The notes beneath the pieces are model-generated. The model searched no databases. It was given only the letters and a program-made list of their open reading frames with translations, and was not told the origin of the DNA. Source: Protea cynaroides (lineage: Eukaryota > Streptophyta > Magnoliopsida > Proteales > Proteaceae). Taken from it: DNA of 64,000 nt. This document shows, in pieces, positions 1 to 11,646 of this stretch. Where the stretch lies: positions 44,008,834 through 44,072,833 of the forward strand of contig CM053267.1 of assembly GCA_028583415.1 (NCBI GenBank). Reading direction: 5' to 3'. The translations under genes were made by a program, and so were the position numbers. Each line of letters starts with the position of its first letter. Positions within the stretch are counted from its first letter, which is position 1.

Positions 1-711
1 CACCGAGCCATAGACATACACACACGTGAAGACCACACTAAGTTCTTCTTTGTCACATAAAAAATTATCCCATGCTTTATATGATATAATTTACAAGATA
101 AACAATCATTAATATTAATAGTTAATGAATTAAAAAATTATCAAGGAAGTATTTACTGGTTTTCAAAGAGACGGGTTTGAGAAGGGGCTGATAGTTCCAA
201 AATCGGGCTTCACAAAATTAATAGGATTTACAGAGATATAGGGTTTTGCAGAGGGTTTGGTTTTCCCCATGAGGATGAAATTAGAGAAGAAACGAATAGG
301 ATTTAAGGCACGAAATGCAGGTGGAAGAAATGAAGAAGAAGCATGCTTACCGTTGAATACGGTGGTGTTTCAGGTGGAAGAAACACATACGGCAGGTGGA
401 AGAGAAGAATAAGAAGATGAATCCCTATGCATTAGATGATTTTGCTGGTGAAAAATACGACAACGAAGAAGAAGAAGAAGAATCGATAAAACAAAATACT
501 CAAAACACAAGGAAAAAAATAAAAACAACAAACTTACCAGAAAAATGCAGGAGGTAGGGGACGAAGTTGGATTCACAATCGAAATGGATTTGATGACAAA
601 TAGGGTTTCGATTCTCAATCCTGGAATGATTTTATGAGAAATAGGATTTTTTTCGTTTCTGCAAGGGGAAAAACAAGAGCGCTCAAAATACAATTGAGTA
701 GTGCGGGAAAC
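1..711. other. Intergenic stretch, no gene recognised
   Basis: No coding pattern supported. It is AT-rich with a GAA-rich patch near 463-482. A minus-strand open frame at 370-693 is low in complexity and matches nothing I know. Confidence 0.5.
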
Positions 712-714
712 TAA

Positions 715-1747
715 GGGCCCGTTTGATAAAACTTGTGTTTCTAGATTCTAGATTCTAGTTCAAATTTGGATTCTACTCCAAGCTATTCTAGGATTATTTT
801 GGAGTATAAATTTGTTTGATAACGCAATTCTGAAATGGATTTTAGAGTATCTTTGGATTAGAAACATGTTTGATAACACACTATCCCTCCAATTGAAGTC
901 TAAAAAAACAGTCATAATAGTGGTGGTGGGCGGTGGTGTTGGTGGTGGTGGAGGCGACGGTGGTGGTGGTGTTGGTGGTGTTGGTGGTGGTGGTAAAGGT
1001 GGCGGCGACAGTGGTGGCGGTGGTGGTGGCGGTGGTGGTGGTTGTGGTAGTGGTGGTGGTGGTGGTAGAGGCGACGATGGTGGTGGTGTTGGTGGTGGTG
1101 GTGGTAGAGGTGGCGGCGGTGGTGGTGGTGGTGGCGGTGGTGGTGGCGGTGGTGGTGGTTATGGTGGTGGTAGTGGTGGTTATGGTGGTGGTGGAGGCGG
1201 CGGCGGTGGTGGTGTTGGTGGTGGTGGTGGTGGAGGCGGCGGTGGTGGTGGTGTTGGTGGTGGTGGTAGAGGTGGCGGTGGTGGTGGTGGTGGTGGTGGC
1301 GGCGGCGGTGGTGGTGGTGGTGGTGGTGGGTGGTGGGCGGTGGCATTGGTGGTGGTGGTGGAGGCGGCGGTGGTGGTGGTGGTGGTGGTGGTAGTGGTGG
1401 CGATGGTGGTGGTGATGGTGGTGGTTGTAGTGGTGGTGGTGGTGGTGGTGGTGGTTGTGGTGGTGGTGGTGGTGGTGGTGGTGGTAGTGGTGGTTGTGGT
1501 GGTGGTGGTGGTCAAGTGATAGTCATGTGAGTGTCGACTCTTTTTCTTCTCTTAAAAAGTTGATCTAAGAGCTTGGAGCAAGTATTTATGACTCCAAAAT
1601 TTTGGATTCTGAAGTCATTCTGAATCCGGTTCACTCTGTGGGAGTTGGAATCTAACTGGACTTATCAAACGCGTTTCTACTCCAAAATAGCTTCCTGGGA
1701 GCCAGAATCCATAGAATCCAGAAGCAGAAGGTTTATCAAACGGGCCC
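715..1747. mobile_element. Harbinger/Tourist-like MITE with TAA target duplication
   Basis: Inverted termini GGGCCCGTTTGATAAA (left) and its near-perfect complement (right end, TTTATCAAACGGGCCC) are flanked by TAA at 712-714 and 1748-1750. The subterminal parts (730-900 and 1560-1740) also share inverted similarity built on 'agaatcc/ggattct' motifs. The middle is filled by a GGT-rich microsatellite, so the element is about 1.03 kb. No transposase is encoded, so it would be non-autonomous. The 3-bp TAA duplication suggests PIF/Harbinger, but a hAT origin is not excluded. Confidence 0.7.
920..1512. repeat. GGT/GGC-type microsatellite, about 590 bp
   Basis: Almost uninterrupted GGT units with GGC, GTT, GAT, TAT and AGT variants. 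All six frames read as homopolymers (Gly or Val on plus; Thr, His or Pro on minus), so the long open frames here come from the repeat. The array lies wholly inside the MITE at 715-1747. Confidence 0.97.
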
Positions 1748-1832
1748 TAAATGGGAAGGAAGAAATAAGAACCCATGGGAAAAAAAAAATCCGAAAGAAG
1801 TTCTTTTCTTTTTATGGATAAGTATATTTCTC

Positions 1833-2100
1833 GGCGGTAATTTATCGCCGCTAAATGTTCAATAGAGACGGTAACAATTACTGACCCCAAATGACCTATT
1901 TACCAGCGGTTATATTACCGTCTCTAATAATGCTACAAATCTGTGTTTTTTTGATACATACAGGTATTATAGGCGACATTAGTATAAACCATCGCTATTT
2001 GTAGTGTAACCACCTCTAATTTGATTATTTAGAGACGGTAATAATTATGGCCTCTAAAAACCTTCTACAAGTGTCGCCTTTGAATCCTTTTTTTGTAGTG
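1833..2100. mobile_element. CACTA-like transposon fragment
   Basis: Ends at 2100 with TTTTTTTGTAGTG, the complement of the CACTACAAAAA terminus typical of plant CACTA elements. It contains repeated subterminal motifs in both orientations (GAGACGGTAA at about 1864 and 2033, complement TTACCGTCTC at about 1916; GGCGAC / GTCGCC). No matching left CACTA terminus was found, so it is probably truncated. Confidence 0.35.
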
Positions 2101-2134
2101 GCATATTCCTAATTAACCAAGAACTCCAACTGTC

Positions 2135-2745
2135 AATATTCGTGATAGTTGCCTTCTCTATTGAACCATTCGTCGCCTCGTTCTCACCTATAACAGAACT
2201 GCCAGAAAGATCTTCGGAAAGATCATTCATCACTTCGTTCTCTCCTGTAACCAGACTATCATAAGGATCTTCAGAAAGATTAGCCAGAACCGCAGTCTTG
2301 GGCTTACAATCAGAGGAAGCATGTCCAAAAACTTTGCAAACTAAGCACTAAGGCTCTCTTTGGTATAGTTTATATTTATGTTTATGAGTTGTTTATAATA
2401 AATTATGAATCATGAATAATAATCATTTAATACTACTAAATGTAAAGAATAAATAATTGATTATCACAATAATGATAAGCTTTTCTAACTTATTTGTAGA
2501 TTTTAGATTATATCAATTTATTTTAAATATAAATAAATACAATAAATCAGTACACCAAAAGAACTACATATGTCATAATGTATCATATAATTAGTTGTAT
2601 AATACATACCAAAGAGAGCCTTAGGCACCAACTTGTGCACTCACCCAAACTCTAGCAAACACCAGCCTCTCCCTTCCGATGGTTCTTCTATCCGAAAACA
2701 AAGGTTTGTCGATCACTGAACAAACCACAGGCAGAGAGCTTGGAA
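2135..2745 (-). pseudogene. Relic of a zinc-knuckle (DUF4283 / LINE ORF1-type) protein, split by a MITE
   Basis: On the minus strand, 2622-2745 reads roughly VVCSVIDKPLFSDRR and RERLVFARVWV. After the MITE at 2350-2621 it resumes as CLVCKVFGHASSDCKPK, a CX2CX4HX4C knuckle, followed by a Ser/Glu-rich tail (to about 2135). This order (KPL..D..T, RL.FARVWV, knuckle) is what I remember from plant DUF4283 / LINE ORF1-like proteins. The frame is broken by the MITE and there is no start or full domain, so this is a relic. Similarity was judged from memory only. Confidence 0.42.
2350..2621. mobile_element. Small MITE inside the zinc-knuckle relic
   Basis: Inverted termini AAGGCTCTCTTTGGTAT (2350) and ATACCAAAGAGAGCCT (to 2621). 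The flanks TAAGCACT (2342-2349) and TAGGCACC (2622-2629) could be a diverged 8-bp duplication, as hAT elements make. The 272-bp interior is AT-rich and non-coding. Confidence 0.65.
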
Positions 2746-3085
2746 TGATTAAGCTTTCGAGAGCTCAAACTCACTGAAGAGAACTTTTTCTGAAAATTCT
2801 GTTGAGAGTTTGAAGATGGAAACAGGAGCTTCAACCAATGATCATCTGATTAAGGAAGGCAGCTTGCTTTGGAAAATATTCCATTAATTCATCCTTGAAA
2901 CCCATAAGTGATCCTCACATCTTCCAATCTTGAACTTGTTGGTAGCAATAATTACTTGTGATGACTTGAAAAAGAACCGCTGCACCAGATACAGTTAAGC
3001 AAACAAAACAAGAAGGGAATTATATGGTAAGTAAAAGGAACATATTCACATTCTCAAACGCTGTTGTAAGGGAAACCAGCTTCAA

Positions 3086-4722
3086 GGGGGAATTGATAAG
3101 GACTACTAATCATTGAGTAGCATCTACACTTACGGGAGAATCCCTGGAAGCAGCCTTACACTCAATAACATGAAGGGAAACAATACATGATGGACATAGA
3201 TCACTCAACCATTATTAGACTTCACCTTCTAATTGGGAGGGAAAGCGACAAAACAGATCCAAGCCGCATGATGGGAATCCAAGAATAGGTAAATGGAAAA
3301 GACCATATAACCCCGATCGAAAGGGATTACGTGGAAAGAACAGTTGCCATAGTGGAGGGACCCACTTGCCAAGTAGGATGAGACCGCTAGGAAGGAGTCT
3401 CCAAATCTACTCGACCTCGGAGCAATTAATGTGCCATTAATATAAAGTTTGTGTCATAAACGCAAGCTATGCATATTAAATGTGAACCATGCTGAGAAAG
3501 ACGATATCAATCAGTCAACGTACATTCTCCATCAAGAGTGACATGGTCAGTCCATTCGCCGATTGGCTGTAGTCTTTCGCATCAATTAGGCAAGGCGGTA
3601 GGGCCCATCCGAGAGACTCTTTGGTTGCACGATCAAGCGGCACTCTATACAATCGTAGGATAGGCTAGTATCGTACGGATGCGCAAATAGGGCTCACCTA
3701 CCCCCACGTATGGGACATGCTGATGGAGACATTGTGGCATATCCCAATGTTCGAATCCCAAGGAGAGGGATCCTGTTCTCCCTTGGTTATAAATAGGAAC
3801 GATAGGAACGAGGGAAGTAGAGAAAGGTATGCATTAACACCTTAGGCATATTGTAGTCTTACGTTGTTTGCAATCTTACTCTCACTCTATCACTCGATGG
3901 GGGAAGGGGATCTCTTTCGGTACAAAACATCTTAGGCTATGTTTGGTATTATTTTTGTTTTTGTTTTTTTATCTATTTAACAAAAATTATTTTCAAAATA
4001 ATTTTTGTTTAAAAATAAAATATTGTTTGGTAATTATAATAAAAATAGATGGTAGAATGAAAAACAGATTTGATATACTATGTCTAAAAATGATTTTGAA
4101 AGTCTTCATCTTCCTCTGTTATGGAGTGTCTATTCATCTTCCTCTATCAAGGGATTATGGAAAGAAATCAAACCAGGAACCATCTTTGGAGAAACGATGT
4201 CGCCTCCGTTGGAATGATTGTCGTCGTCGTCGTTGTCGCCGTCAGAGCTGTCTCTAGGACGAAGTTGCAGGTCTGCGTCTCTATGTTTTACTTCTGTTCG
4301 TCAACGAGAAGAGTGCTTGAGGGTTTGATTTGGAGTGGTTTTATAAAATAAAAATAAATTACTTATTTAACCCTTTATTTTAACACATGTTTTAAGTGTT
4401 TTGCACAAAACACAACAAAAATAATTTTTGACCAAAAATCAAAAAGAGGTTGAGACCTCTTTTTGAATTTTGACTTGTTTTTATTTTTGTTTTTCATAAA
4501 TAACACTCATAAATTATGCCAAATCCCTTCAAAACTATAAATTTAAACAAAAATCAAAAACAAAAATGATACCAAACACAGCCTTAGTCCCCTCTCTAAA
4601 AGGAACTTGAATATCTTACCTCCAAGTTCTATTTGCTTGTCCTGGTCCAGTTACTGAGCATTGTAGTGGCCATAGGTTAAAACCCGACCACCTCACTGCG
4701 TGCCATTCATTCTCTATCTACA
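3086..4722 (+). mobile_element. Possible degenerate LTR, interrupted by a MITE
   Basis: Non-coding, with a TATA-like TATAAATAG at 3788-3796 followed by a purine-rich leader. The sequence resumes after the MITE at 3935-4583 and runs into 'aggtggcatcatcttcg' near 4721, which loosely resembles a gypsy primer-binding site. No paired LTR or target duplication was seen. The nature and both ends are uncertain. Confidence 0.25.
3935..4583. mobile_element. Harbinger-like MITE with TTA target duplication
   Basis: Inverted termini GGCTATGTTTGGTAT (left) and ATACCAAACACAGCC (right) with TTA on both sides (3932-3934, 4584-4586). The interior is AT-rich and has a short GTC/CGT-rich patch near 4220-4245. 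No transposase frame. Confidence 0.68.
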
Positions 4723-4929
4723 GGTGGCATCATCTTCGACACTGGACGAAAACCCACAACAACACCTTCTAATAAGAACCAAGTCCCTGGATACCAATAT
4801 CACACTTCAACGAGCTAGAAAGCAACTCCAAATAGCATTCTAATCATATCAACCATATTATGGTCTACCACTAAAATTTCAGAAAGAGAAATTCATTTCC
4901 TTCATCCATCACAGGAGACAGATTGCTGG

Positions 4930-5163
4930 GGATCCACATCGTCTCCTCCCTGAGATTCAGGAGGAGGGGCGGCGACCCCACTGGATGGTCGCCACATGGG
5001 GGTCGAATGAATCCGACCCCTCTGTTCGAGCCGACAAGCAAAGCCGATAAGGGAATGTCGGCTCGAACGGAGGGGTCGAATTCATCCGACCCCCACGTGG
5101 CGACCATCCAGTGGGGTCGTCGCGTCTCCTCCCTGAAGTACAGGGAGGAGACAATTTGAATCC
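4930..5163. mobile_element. Mutator-like MITE with 9-bp target duplication
   Basis: Nearly a perfect palindrome: each arm is about 100 bp, GC-rich, and starts GGATYCAMATYGTCTCC. It is flanked by a perfect 9-bp direct repeat GATTGCTGG (4921-4929 and 5164-5172). Nine-bp duplications with long inverted repeats are the mark of Mutator-superfamily insertions. At 234 bp it cannot encode a transposase. Related copies lie at 9209, 25402 and 31074. Confidence 0.85.
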
Positions 5164-5172
5164 GATTGCTGG

Positions 5173-7359
5173 AGGGACGTACACCTAGTTCCCTGCCACA
5201 TGGCAGGTTAGACAGTGCAGAAATTTTATGAACAAGTAGATCATAAGGTTCCTCATTCACATGTCAAGTTCGAACCAAATAAACTCTGCCACCTGGCAAA
5301 GCATTAAAAATGTAGGACTACAGAACTACTAAGAAGGTGCAAGCATGAGTGTGTCTGATAATACATGAGAGGACATGTGATTGAAATTTGAGTCTGAAAT
5401 TTGACACGAAGGCTGTGCCAATCCTTTAAATATCTCAGTGATTGGAATTGCCACATTAACTTTCCACACAACACAATCAGGTAAGTCCATCCACCTATCT
5501 TGCATAGGTGAACTCATCCATTAGTTATTTATTTCCATGGTCTCCAACAATCTTCTGTTTCTTCCTTGACCCTATTTAAAATTTGATAGTAATTATGATT
5601 TCTCTCAGGGAGACTGAACATGGGGCAGGAGAACAAACTGAACATGGGGCAGGAGAACAAACTGTACTCCAAACCTTTATACAACCAGATGATGCTTCAA
5701 GAAAACACTAACCAGTTTAATATCATTCCTAAGGTTAAATAATCCAAGCCATGAAAGAAAGTTAAGGATAAAGAACTAAACCAACCCATAACAGACTTCA
5801 AGTATGATTTAATACAATTACTAATACTAGAAGTAACTAGCACCACCTTGCACCAATATAATTTTTCTTCCCTTTTCATTAAGAGAGAGAAGATACAAGT
5901 TTTCCAGCAGAGGCCCTTAACACGTATCCTCCTTGGGATTTCATCACTGTCCATATCTAATGGGTCCCACACTACATCGACGATGTTGGAATCCCATAGA
6001 GAGTACATATACATGCAGGCGAACTAAATTCTCTGTTGTTAAATGACTATGACATGCAGTACACTAAAGCACCTTAGCATAGGGAGCAGGATGCCAGTTT
6101 GTATAAGATAAAGTCAACCGTCCATCACAATCTGTAAACAACTTAAAGATTGTTGACCATATATAAACCATTAATCAATTTGAACAAGATATAGATATTT
6201 GTAGCGTTAAGCACAAAAGTCACTGCAATATTGACTTCAGAGCCAATTTCTGTTGAAACACAATTTAGACACCCCAGTTTTTGCAAAAATTTTAATCCTA
6301 CCTTTAAATGAGCTTGTAATTAAACCCCATATACGGTAGGCCACCAAATTTGGCAAGCACCTCATCCTGGGAGTCCCCATCTATCCAGTGCCCAGACTAT
6401 CAAATCATCAATCCACACAGAAGAAAAATCCAGAGTTCGGTTGAAAAGATAACAGGTAAGGTTGCAATCAGAGAATTTATTTCCCAAAATATCTAGATTA
6501 TTTGTTAACCTTCATAGCATGTAAATCACAACAATAAGAGATTAAGCTGCCAATTATAGTGCCAACCTAGCGGTGTTAATCGGTGGAATCTCAAATTTGT
6601 GACTAAACAGAACAGTTATTTAATATTTTTTTTTGTTGGGTAAACATTTCATCATAGTTAGTGTTTTTTGTGCCACATAGACTGATAATTCGGTAAGTTT
6701 ACTGTTCAATTGTTTTGAGTCCCCTTGATTTACCACCTATCAAATTTGATAGTCTATTTCATTCATATAAATTTGATAGTTTATTTCAACCACATGACCA
6801 TTATCTGCAGGTTTTCCAGTCTAATTTTTTGTTGAGATCATGTTCAGATTTTTAAACATCTCAAACTATTTTTTTACTTCTATAGTAAGTCATAGAAGTG
6901 TTACGTTGAAATGAAATTTTAATCATATATAAATAATGATGTGGATAACATGTCTTCCAAATTTAAATTGCAATTGAATTGTCACATGACAATTGGATAG
7001 GACAAGAAATCTAGATTCAGATGTAGTGAAACCACTCTCTCATCAAAGAAATCAGTCAAAGATAGCAATATTAGTCTCCTAGATTGAACTAAACATGACT
7101 TAATGGAAAAAGAAAGAAAGACAGAAACCAATCTTGAACTCCGATTATGACTTGAACAAACCAATGTTTGGAGGAACCAATAACCATATCACAAATACGC
7201 CCATTTGGAAAACAAACCAAGAAATGACAATAAGACCATACTTTCTAGGAGGAAAAAAAAAAAAAAAACTTCTGCTCTTTTAATCTTAATAAGGCCATAA
7301 AGGCCATATAGATATCAAAGAAATAAGAAAAAAAACATAACAAGACAACTATAGTTTTA
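5173..7359. other. AT-rich intergenic DNA, no gene
   Basis: No conserved coding pattern seen. A perfect 24-bp tandem duplication (units 5613-5636 and 5637-5660) and a poly-A tract near 7251-7268 are the only structures noted. Confidence 0.5.
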
Positions 7360-7590
7360 GGTATTAGTATCGGTATCGTATCAGCCATGATAATATAGAT
7401 ATTTGGCCGATACTGTATCGTTTTGCTAAATCAATATGTGGATCGACTCCTAACAGATATGAGCTGATACTGACCGACCCATATCCGATATTGGCCAATC
7501 CTTGATCGATACTAAAAAAATATACCACATCAGCATATGGGCCTATATATACCTGACTGATATCAATATTGATACTTGTTCTGATACTTT
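7360..7590. repeat. Dispersed 'CGATAC/GTATCG' quasi-repeat
   Basis: Dense degenerate mixture of GTATCG, CGATAC, GATATC and GGCCGATA. Similar sequence recurs near 14440-14580 and 16110-16300, so it is a dispersed repeat family of unknown nature in this genome. Confidence 0.45.
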
Positions 7591-8099
7591 GAAGTAAATC
7601 CATGAAGACACTAGTAATAATGAGATGATGATGAATTTATGTGTATCAATTTTGGGACCAAACTGGTCCAAATTGATCCGAACCAACTCAGACTTAACTG
7701 TTGCCGGACATGTTTTAGGTTGAGGTATAGCATATCTGACGTGGTCCAGGTCTAGTTCGGGCTAGCCCGAAACTGGCCCTAAAAATAGGACTGATGAGTC
7801 GAAACTTGATTACAATACGGACTAGACCAATTTAGACAAAATATTAAACCCTTTTCACAATTTCAACCTTCTGGAAGGATTTAATGGGTTTCCTATCAGG
7901 TTTTCAACCCATATTGATCCGATACCAACCATTTAAGCTAAGCCCGTTAAGCAACAGACACCGTACCGGGCCGTTAATTGATGTGCACAGTTTTACCCAT
8001 CCAGCCTGAACCTCTTAATAGAAATGTTTGGACGAGATCCTATAAAGCCCAACACTAATTTGACCCAACCGGATAACACCCTTATCTCTCCTCTATTAA

Positions 8100-8139
<40 letters not shown>

Positions 8140-9199
8140 TATAAAAATCCCCTCCAGCAGGCCATCCCGCCAGCCAAACATCTGTATGTAATGATACAAG
8201 ATGCAAACCACTCAGTCAGGTCCCTCAGGCAGTCATGGCACGCCAGTGGACTCTTGACTACAACTACCAGTCCATCACTCAAACATGTATAGGAAAGCAA
8301 GTTGGCAACCAACTTGGTGGAAATAGCTTCCACCATTCATTCCTCTAAATATTTTAAAATTAGAATTATGTAAGTGCCACCAAAATCAATCATCACCATA
8401 GTGAATATAAAAAACCATTAGCATTCAAACGTTGAAAGACCGTTGAGCAACCTCTCCACCCTGACCCCACCTTATCACCCTTTCTCCTCCTTGGTGACAA
8501 AATACCAACCACACTTCTAATTCCTGTTCCCTTTTTTATTTTCTTTTTGGTTATAATTCATTTCCTAGAGCAGCAATCAAATATCTATGTGAATGGCTAT
8601 TAGATTCATTATTCCTCATCAAGACCATTATTTATGTTATAATAATGCAAATGTTCCTAAGAAATATGATTAAATAAAAAATATTTTTGAAACAAGATCT
8701 TCGTAATCAACTTCAGGATTTTAGTAATCAGTATCGAATCAATTGTATTGGCCGGAGCACATGTAGACACACATCAGTCATTCGTTGTTGTACCATCGAT
8801 CTGAATCGATCTCTCATCGTACTATTCTATTACATTGATGGACCACATCTTTATATATTGGGGATGATGGTCAGGAAAAGTGTGTGAGAAGATTTGTTAG
8901 TTATATGATCTGATCTTGTATTAGATTTTGGGCCTTGAGATGACCCACTTACCTATTTTTCACATAATGATGGTGGGTCCGTCTAATGTAATCAAGGTCC
9001 TTATAACTGATTCTTTTTAAAGTACATCAATTGGGTCATCACAAAAATCTCAATATACAGGAGTAGTAAGTTTGGTATTTCACTTGGGTCTGACACAAAA
9101 TTTGATGGTGTTACAATTCAATTACAATATGTAGTTTTAACTTATAATCGGATATAGGTGACAAAATCAGTTCAATTTCACTTTCAATTTTGACACCCT
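7591..9199. other. Intergenic DNA with an AAT microsatellite
   Basis: No gene recognised. An (AAT)n tract of about 38 bp runs from 8101 to 8138. Confidence 0.5.
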
Positions 9200-9208
9200 T
9201 ATATCACA

Positions 9209-9366
9209 GATAGAAATCCTCTCATACCCCTTATGTTGGCATGATGAAATTCAGTAGTTGTAATTTACTGTGCACACATATCGATATATTGATATACGCA
9301 CCCAATTGATGACTGCCACTAGATTTCATCATGCTGACATAAGGGGTATAAGATGATTTGAATCTC
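9209..9366. mobile_element. Mutator-like MITE with perfect 9-bp target duplication
   Basis: Inverted arms of about 45 bp (left begins GATAGAAATCCTCTCATACC; right is the complement of GAGATTCAAATCATCTTATA) are flanked by TATATCACA at 9200-9208 and 9367-9375. It belongs to the same family as the element at 31074-31224 and has termini like those at 4930 and 25402. Confidence 0.85.
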
Positions 9367-9375
9367 TATATCACA

Positions 9376-10513
9376 TGGTAATACAGTTGACTTTTCAATT
9401 TTTTTCCATCAAAGTTGAAAAATCAACTTTTTATATTAGAAATAAAGATTGAGAGCAAGGTACATAAACAAATGACTCGTTTTGAAAATAAACACACATA
9501 ACCAATATATATATATATATGAGAGGGGCTTGACAAAATAGACCTTAATTAATTTAAAATGATCAAATCTATATAGACAATTAAGGTTAAAGTAATCAGT
9601 AACGAACACGATATCAGTCATTGTAATTATCTTATTCAAATTGATTTTATAGCTAATGAGTATCTACCACATGTTTGAATCAACATAAATATAAATATAT
9701 ATATATATATATATATAAAAGAATCAATCGATGCTGATTACTAAAAACCTTGAATACAACTATGAAGAAATAATCATTTTAAAATAATATTAAATGTGAG
9801 AGGATATAGAGTGGAGATTGCTTGCAGCAATGTGAGTGCTTTAAGATTCCAGATTGGGAGGTCCCACACTGGATACTTTTCTTGTCGATTTGTGTATTTC
9901 ACACGGAGTAGGTGTGACCCCTTCCAAAAGGAAAGAGACATATCTAAGACCCATCCTTCAATCAATTCTAACACGACAAGCTCTTCTAAGCTCCATAAAT
10001 CACTGATACAGATGCAGTTTTAGACAAAGTACCAGATACCATGATCATCTCAGTATTAATTGAATCTTTAAAAAAAAAAAAATAATAATCAAAGATTTAA
10101 AAGATTATTAATAATTAATAATGATTAGTATTTATATATATAAATTTTTATGTATGATCTCATCATCAAAGTCACCGGAAGAGGTCCAGCACTCCAAACT
10201 TTCTCAAAAAAAGTCTCAAATATTAAACAAAATGAATTTTAACATAAGAGGAAACCAAATAACCAATGATAGAAGCTTTCCTTGGCAAGTTATTAAGTCA
10301 ATTTTGTTATTAGTGGGGCCCAATGATGGTGCCATCATAGAATTTAACAAATTACCCACAATAGCCCTACTAAATAAATAAATAAAAATCAAAGGGATTC
10401 ATTTTGGGATCATATTTTTTTTATTCTCACGTAGGGTTGAAGGTATGTGCAACGGCGAAAGGTTTTATGGATAGCTATGTATATATGAGGCAATCGTTTC
10501 AAATGTCGGATGA

Positions 10514-10559
<46 letters not shown>

Positions 10560-11254
10560 GATGTATAAAATACCATTTCTACCCTTTCACACAGATCATG
10601 TGTGAAAACCATCCCCTTAACGAATCAAGATAATTAACAGGAAACAAATTTATTGATGAAAATAAAAAATGTATATAATAAAATATACTATATGGAGAGA
10701 AGGTCTAAGAAAACAGAAAATAAAAAAAAAAGAGAAATAATGAAGAAATTCATGTCTATGTATGTTAAATGTTTGAACTACCCATCAAGCACTAGGATCC
10801 ATGAGTGAAGAGATTCTTTTTTACCGTATTTACATGAAAACTGACTCATTTTCTTATGAGATTATGATAGCGTTTGGTATGTATTATTGAAATGCATTCT
10901 TAGAAAATTCTCCATATTCTTATTATCATAAAATGATAACAGACAAAACATCAAAGCATTTTCCATTTTTTTTATTTATTTATCTCTAAATATATACTTG
11001 ATCTTAACTTGTAACTTGTTCCATTCCAATGTAACTTGTTCCATTCCAATCACGTGAGAAGAACATCCCAACTGCCAATGAAGTTTACTGTACCCACCGT
11101 GGTAGTTGTGTATCAATTTATTGCGTTCATTTTCATAAGAATTATTTTTTGAAGGATATTTTGGTAATTTAAGCAGGATAGATACTTTGCTTGTAAGGTG
11201 GTTTCTTCTTATAAGAAAATATGGAAATGAAAATAAATTAAAAAAAGATAACTT
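9376..11254. other. AT-rich intergenic DNA, no gene
   Basis: Nothing coding supported. Contains (AT)n tracts near 9507-9521 and 9693-9715, an (AG)n tract at 10517-10556 and a tandem 21-bp duplication (AACTTGTTCCATTCCAATGT type) near 11010-11050. Confidence 0.5.
10517..10556. repeat. (AG)n microsatellite
   Basis: About 20 uninterrupted AG/GA units ending in GAGGAGG. Confidence 0.95.
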
Positions 11255-11646
11255 GAGATCCGCGCTTAAATAAGAGCCGTCTCCGGATTCCAGAAGCCGA
11301 CGACGGAAGCAATCTCTTTCTCTCTTTCTCTGTCTTTGTCTCCTCTATTTTAGTTTAGCTTCTGCAACTTCCGTATTCTCAATGGCGTAAAGCAAGCTCA
11401 AAATTGTTGCGTGCCCGAAACCTGGGGAAGGAGAAAAGAAAATTAAGAAATTGAAGCATTTGTTTTAAGAGTTTCTGAGTATCTTTCCCACAGATTTGAG
11501 TGCAAGGAGATCAGTGAATATATCTATAATTCCTTCCATGTTTAAGAGTGATTTCTCGTCTAGAAAACCTGGGAAAGCCTGGAGAACTCTTGGACGGCAT
11601 CTTCGATTGCATCCATGAGATTACCGCTGCTCTCGCCTTCGCTAGA
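11255..11646 (+). promoter_or_regulatory. Promoter-proximal region and 5' leader of the BTB gene
   Basis: A TATA-like 'gcttaaataag' near 11263 is followed by a CT-rich leader (11311-11350), as in many plant 5' UTRs. The leader holds a two-codon upstream ORF (ATG GCG TAA, 11382-11390) and another upstream ATG at 11538 that ends before the gene. The open frame continues upstream of the chosen start to a GTG at 11548, but no in-frame ATG lies there. The transcription start is inferred. Confidence 0.5.

Noticed and set aside
812..1530. Long open frames rich in Gly, Val, Thr, Pro or His
   Set aside because: All come from the GGT microsatellite; every frame is a homopolymer and the array sits inside a MITE, so it is not a glycine-rich protein gene.
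4871..5260. Overlapping frames on both strands near 5 kb
   Set aside because: They come from the arms of the palindromic Mutator MITE.
11548..11646. Extended N-terminus for the BTB protein
   Set aside because: The upstream in-frame start would be GTG, and the family N-terminus matches MSDS at 11647.
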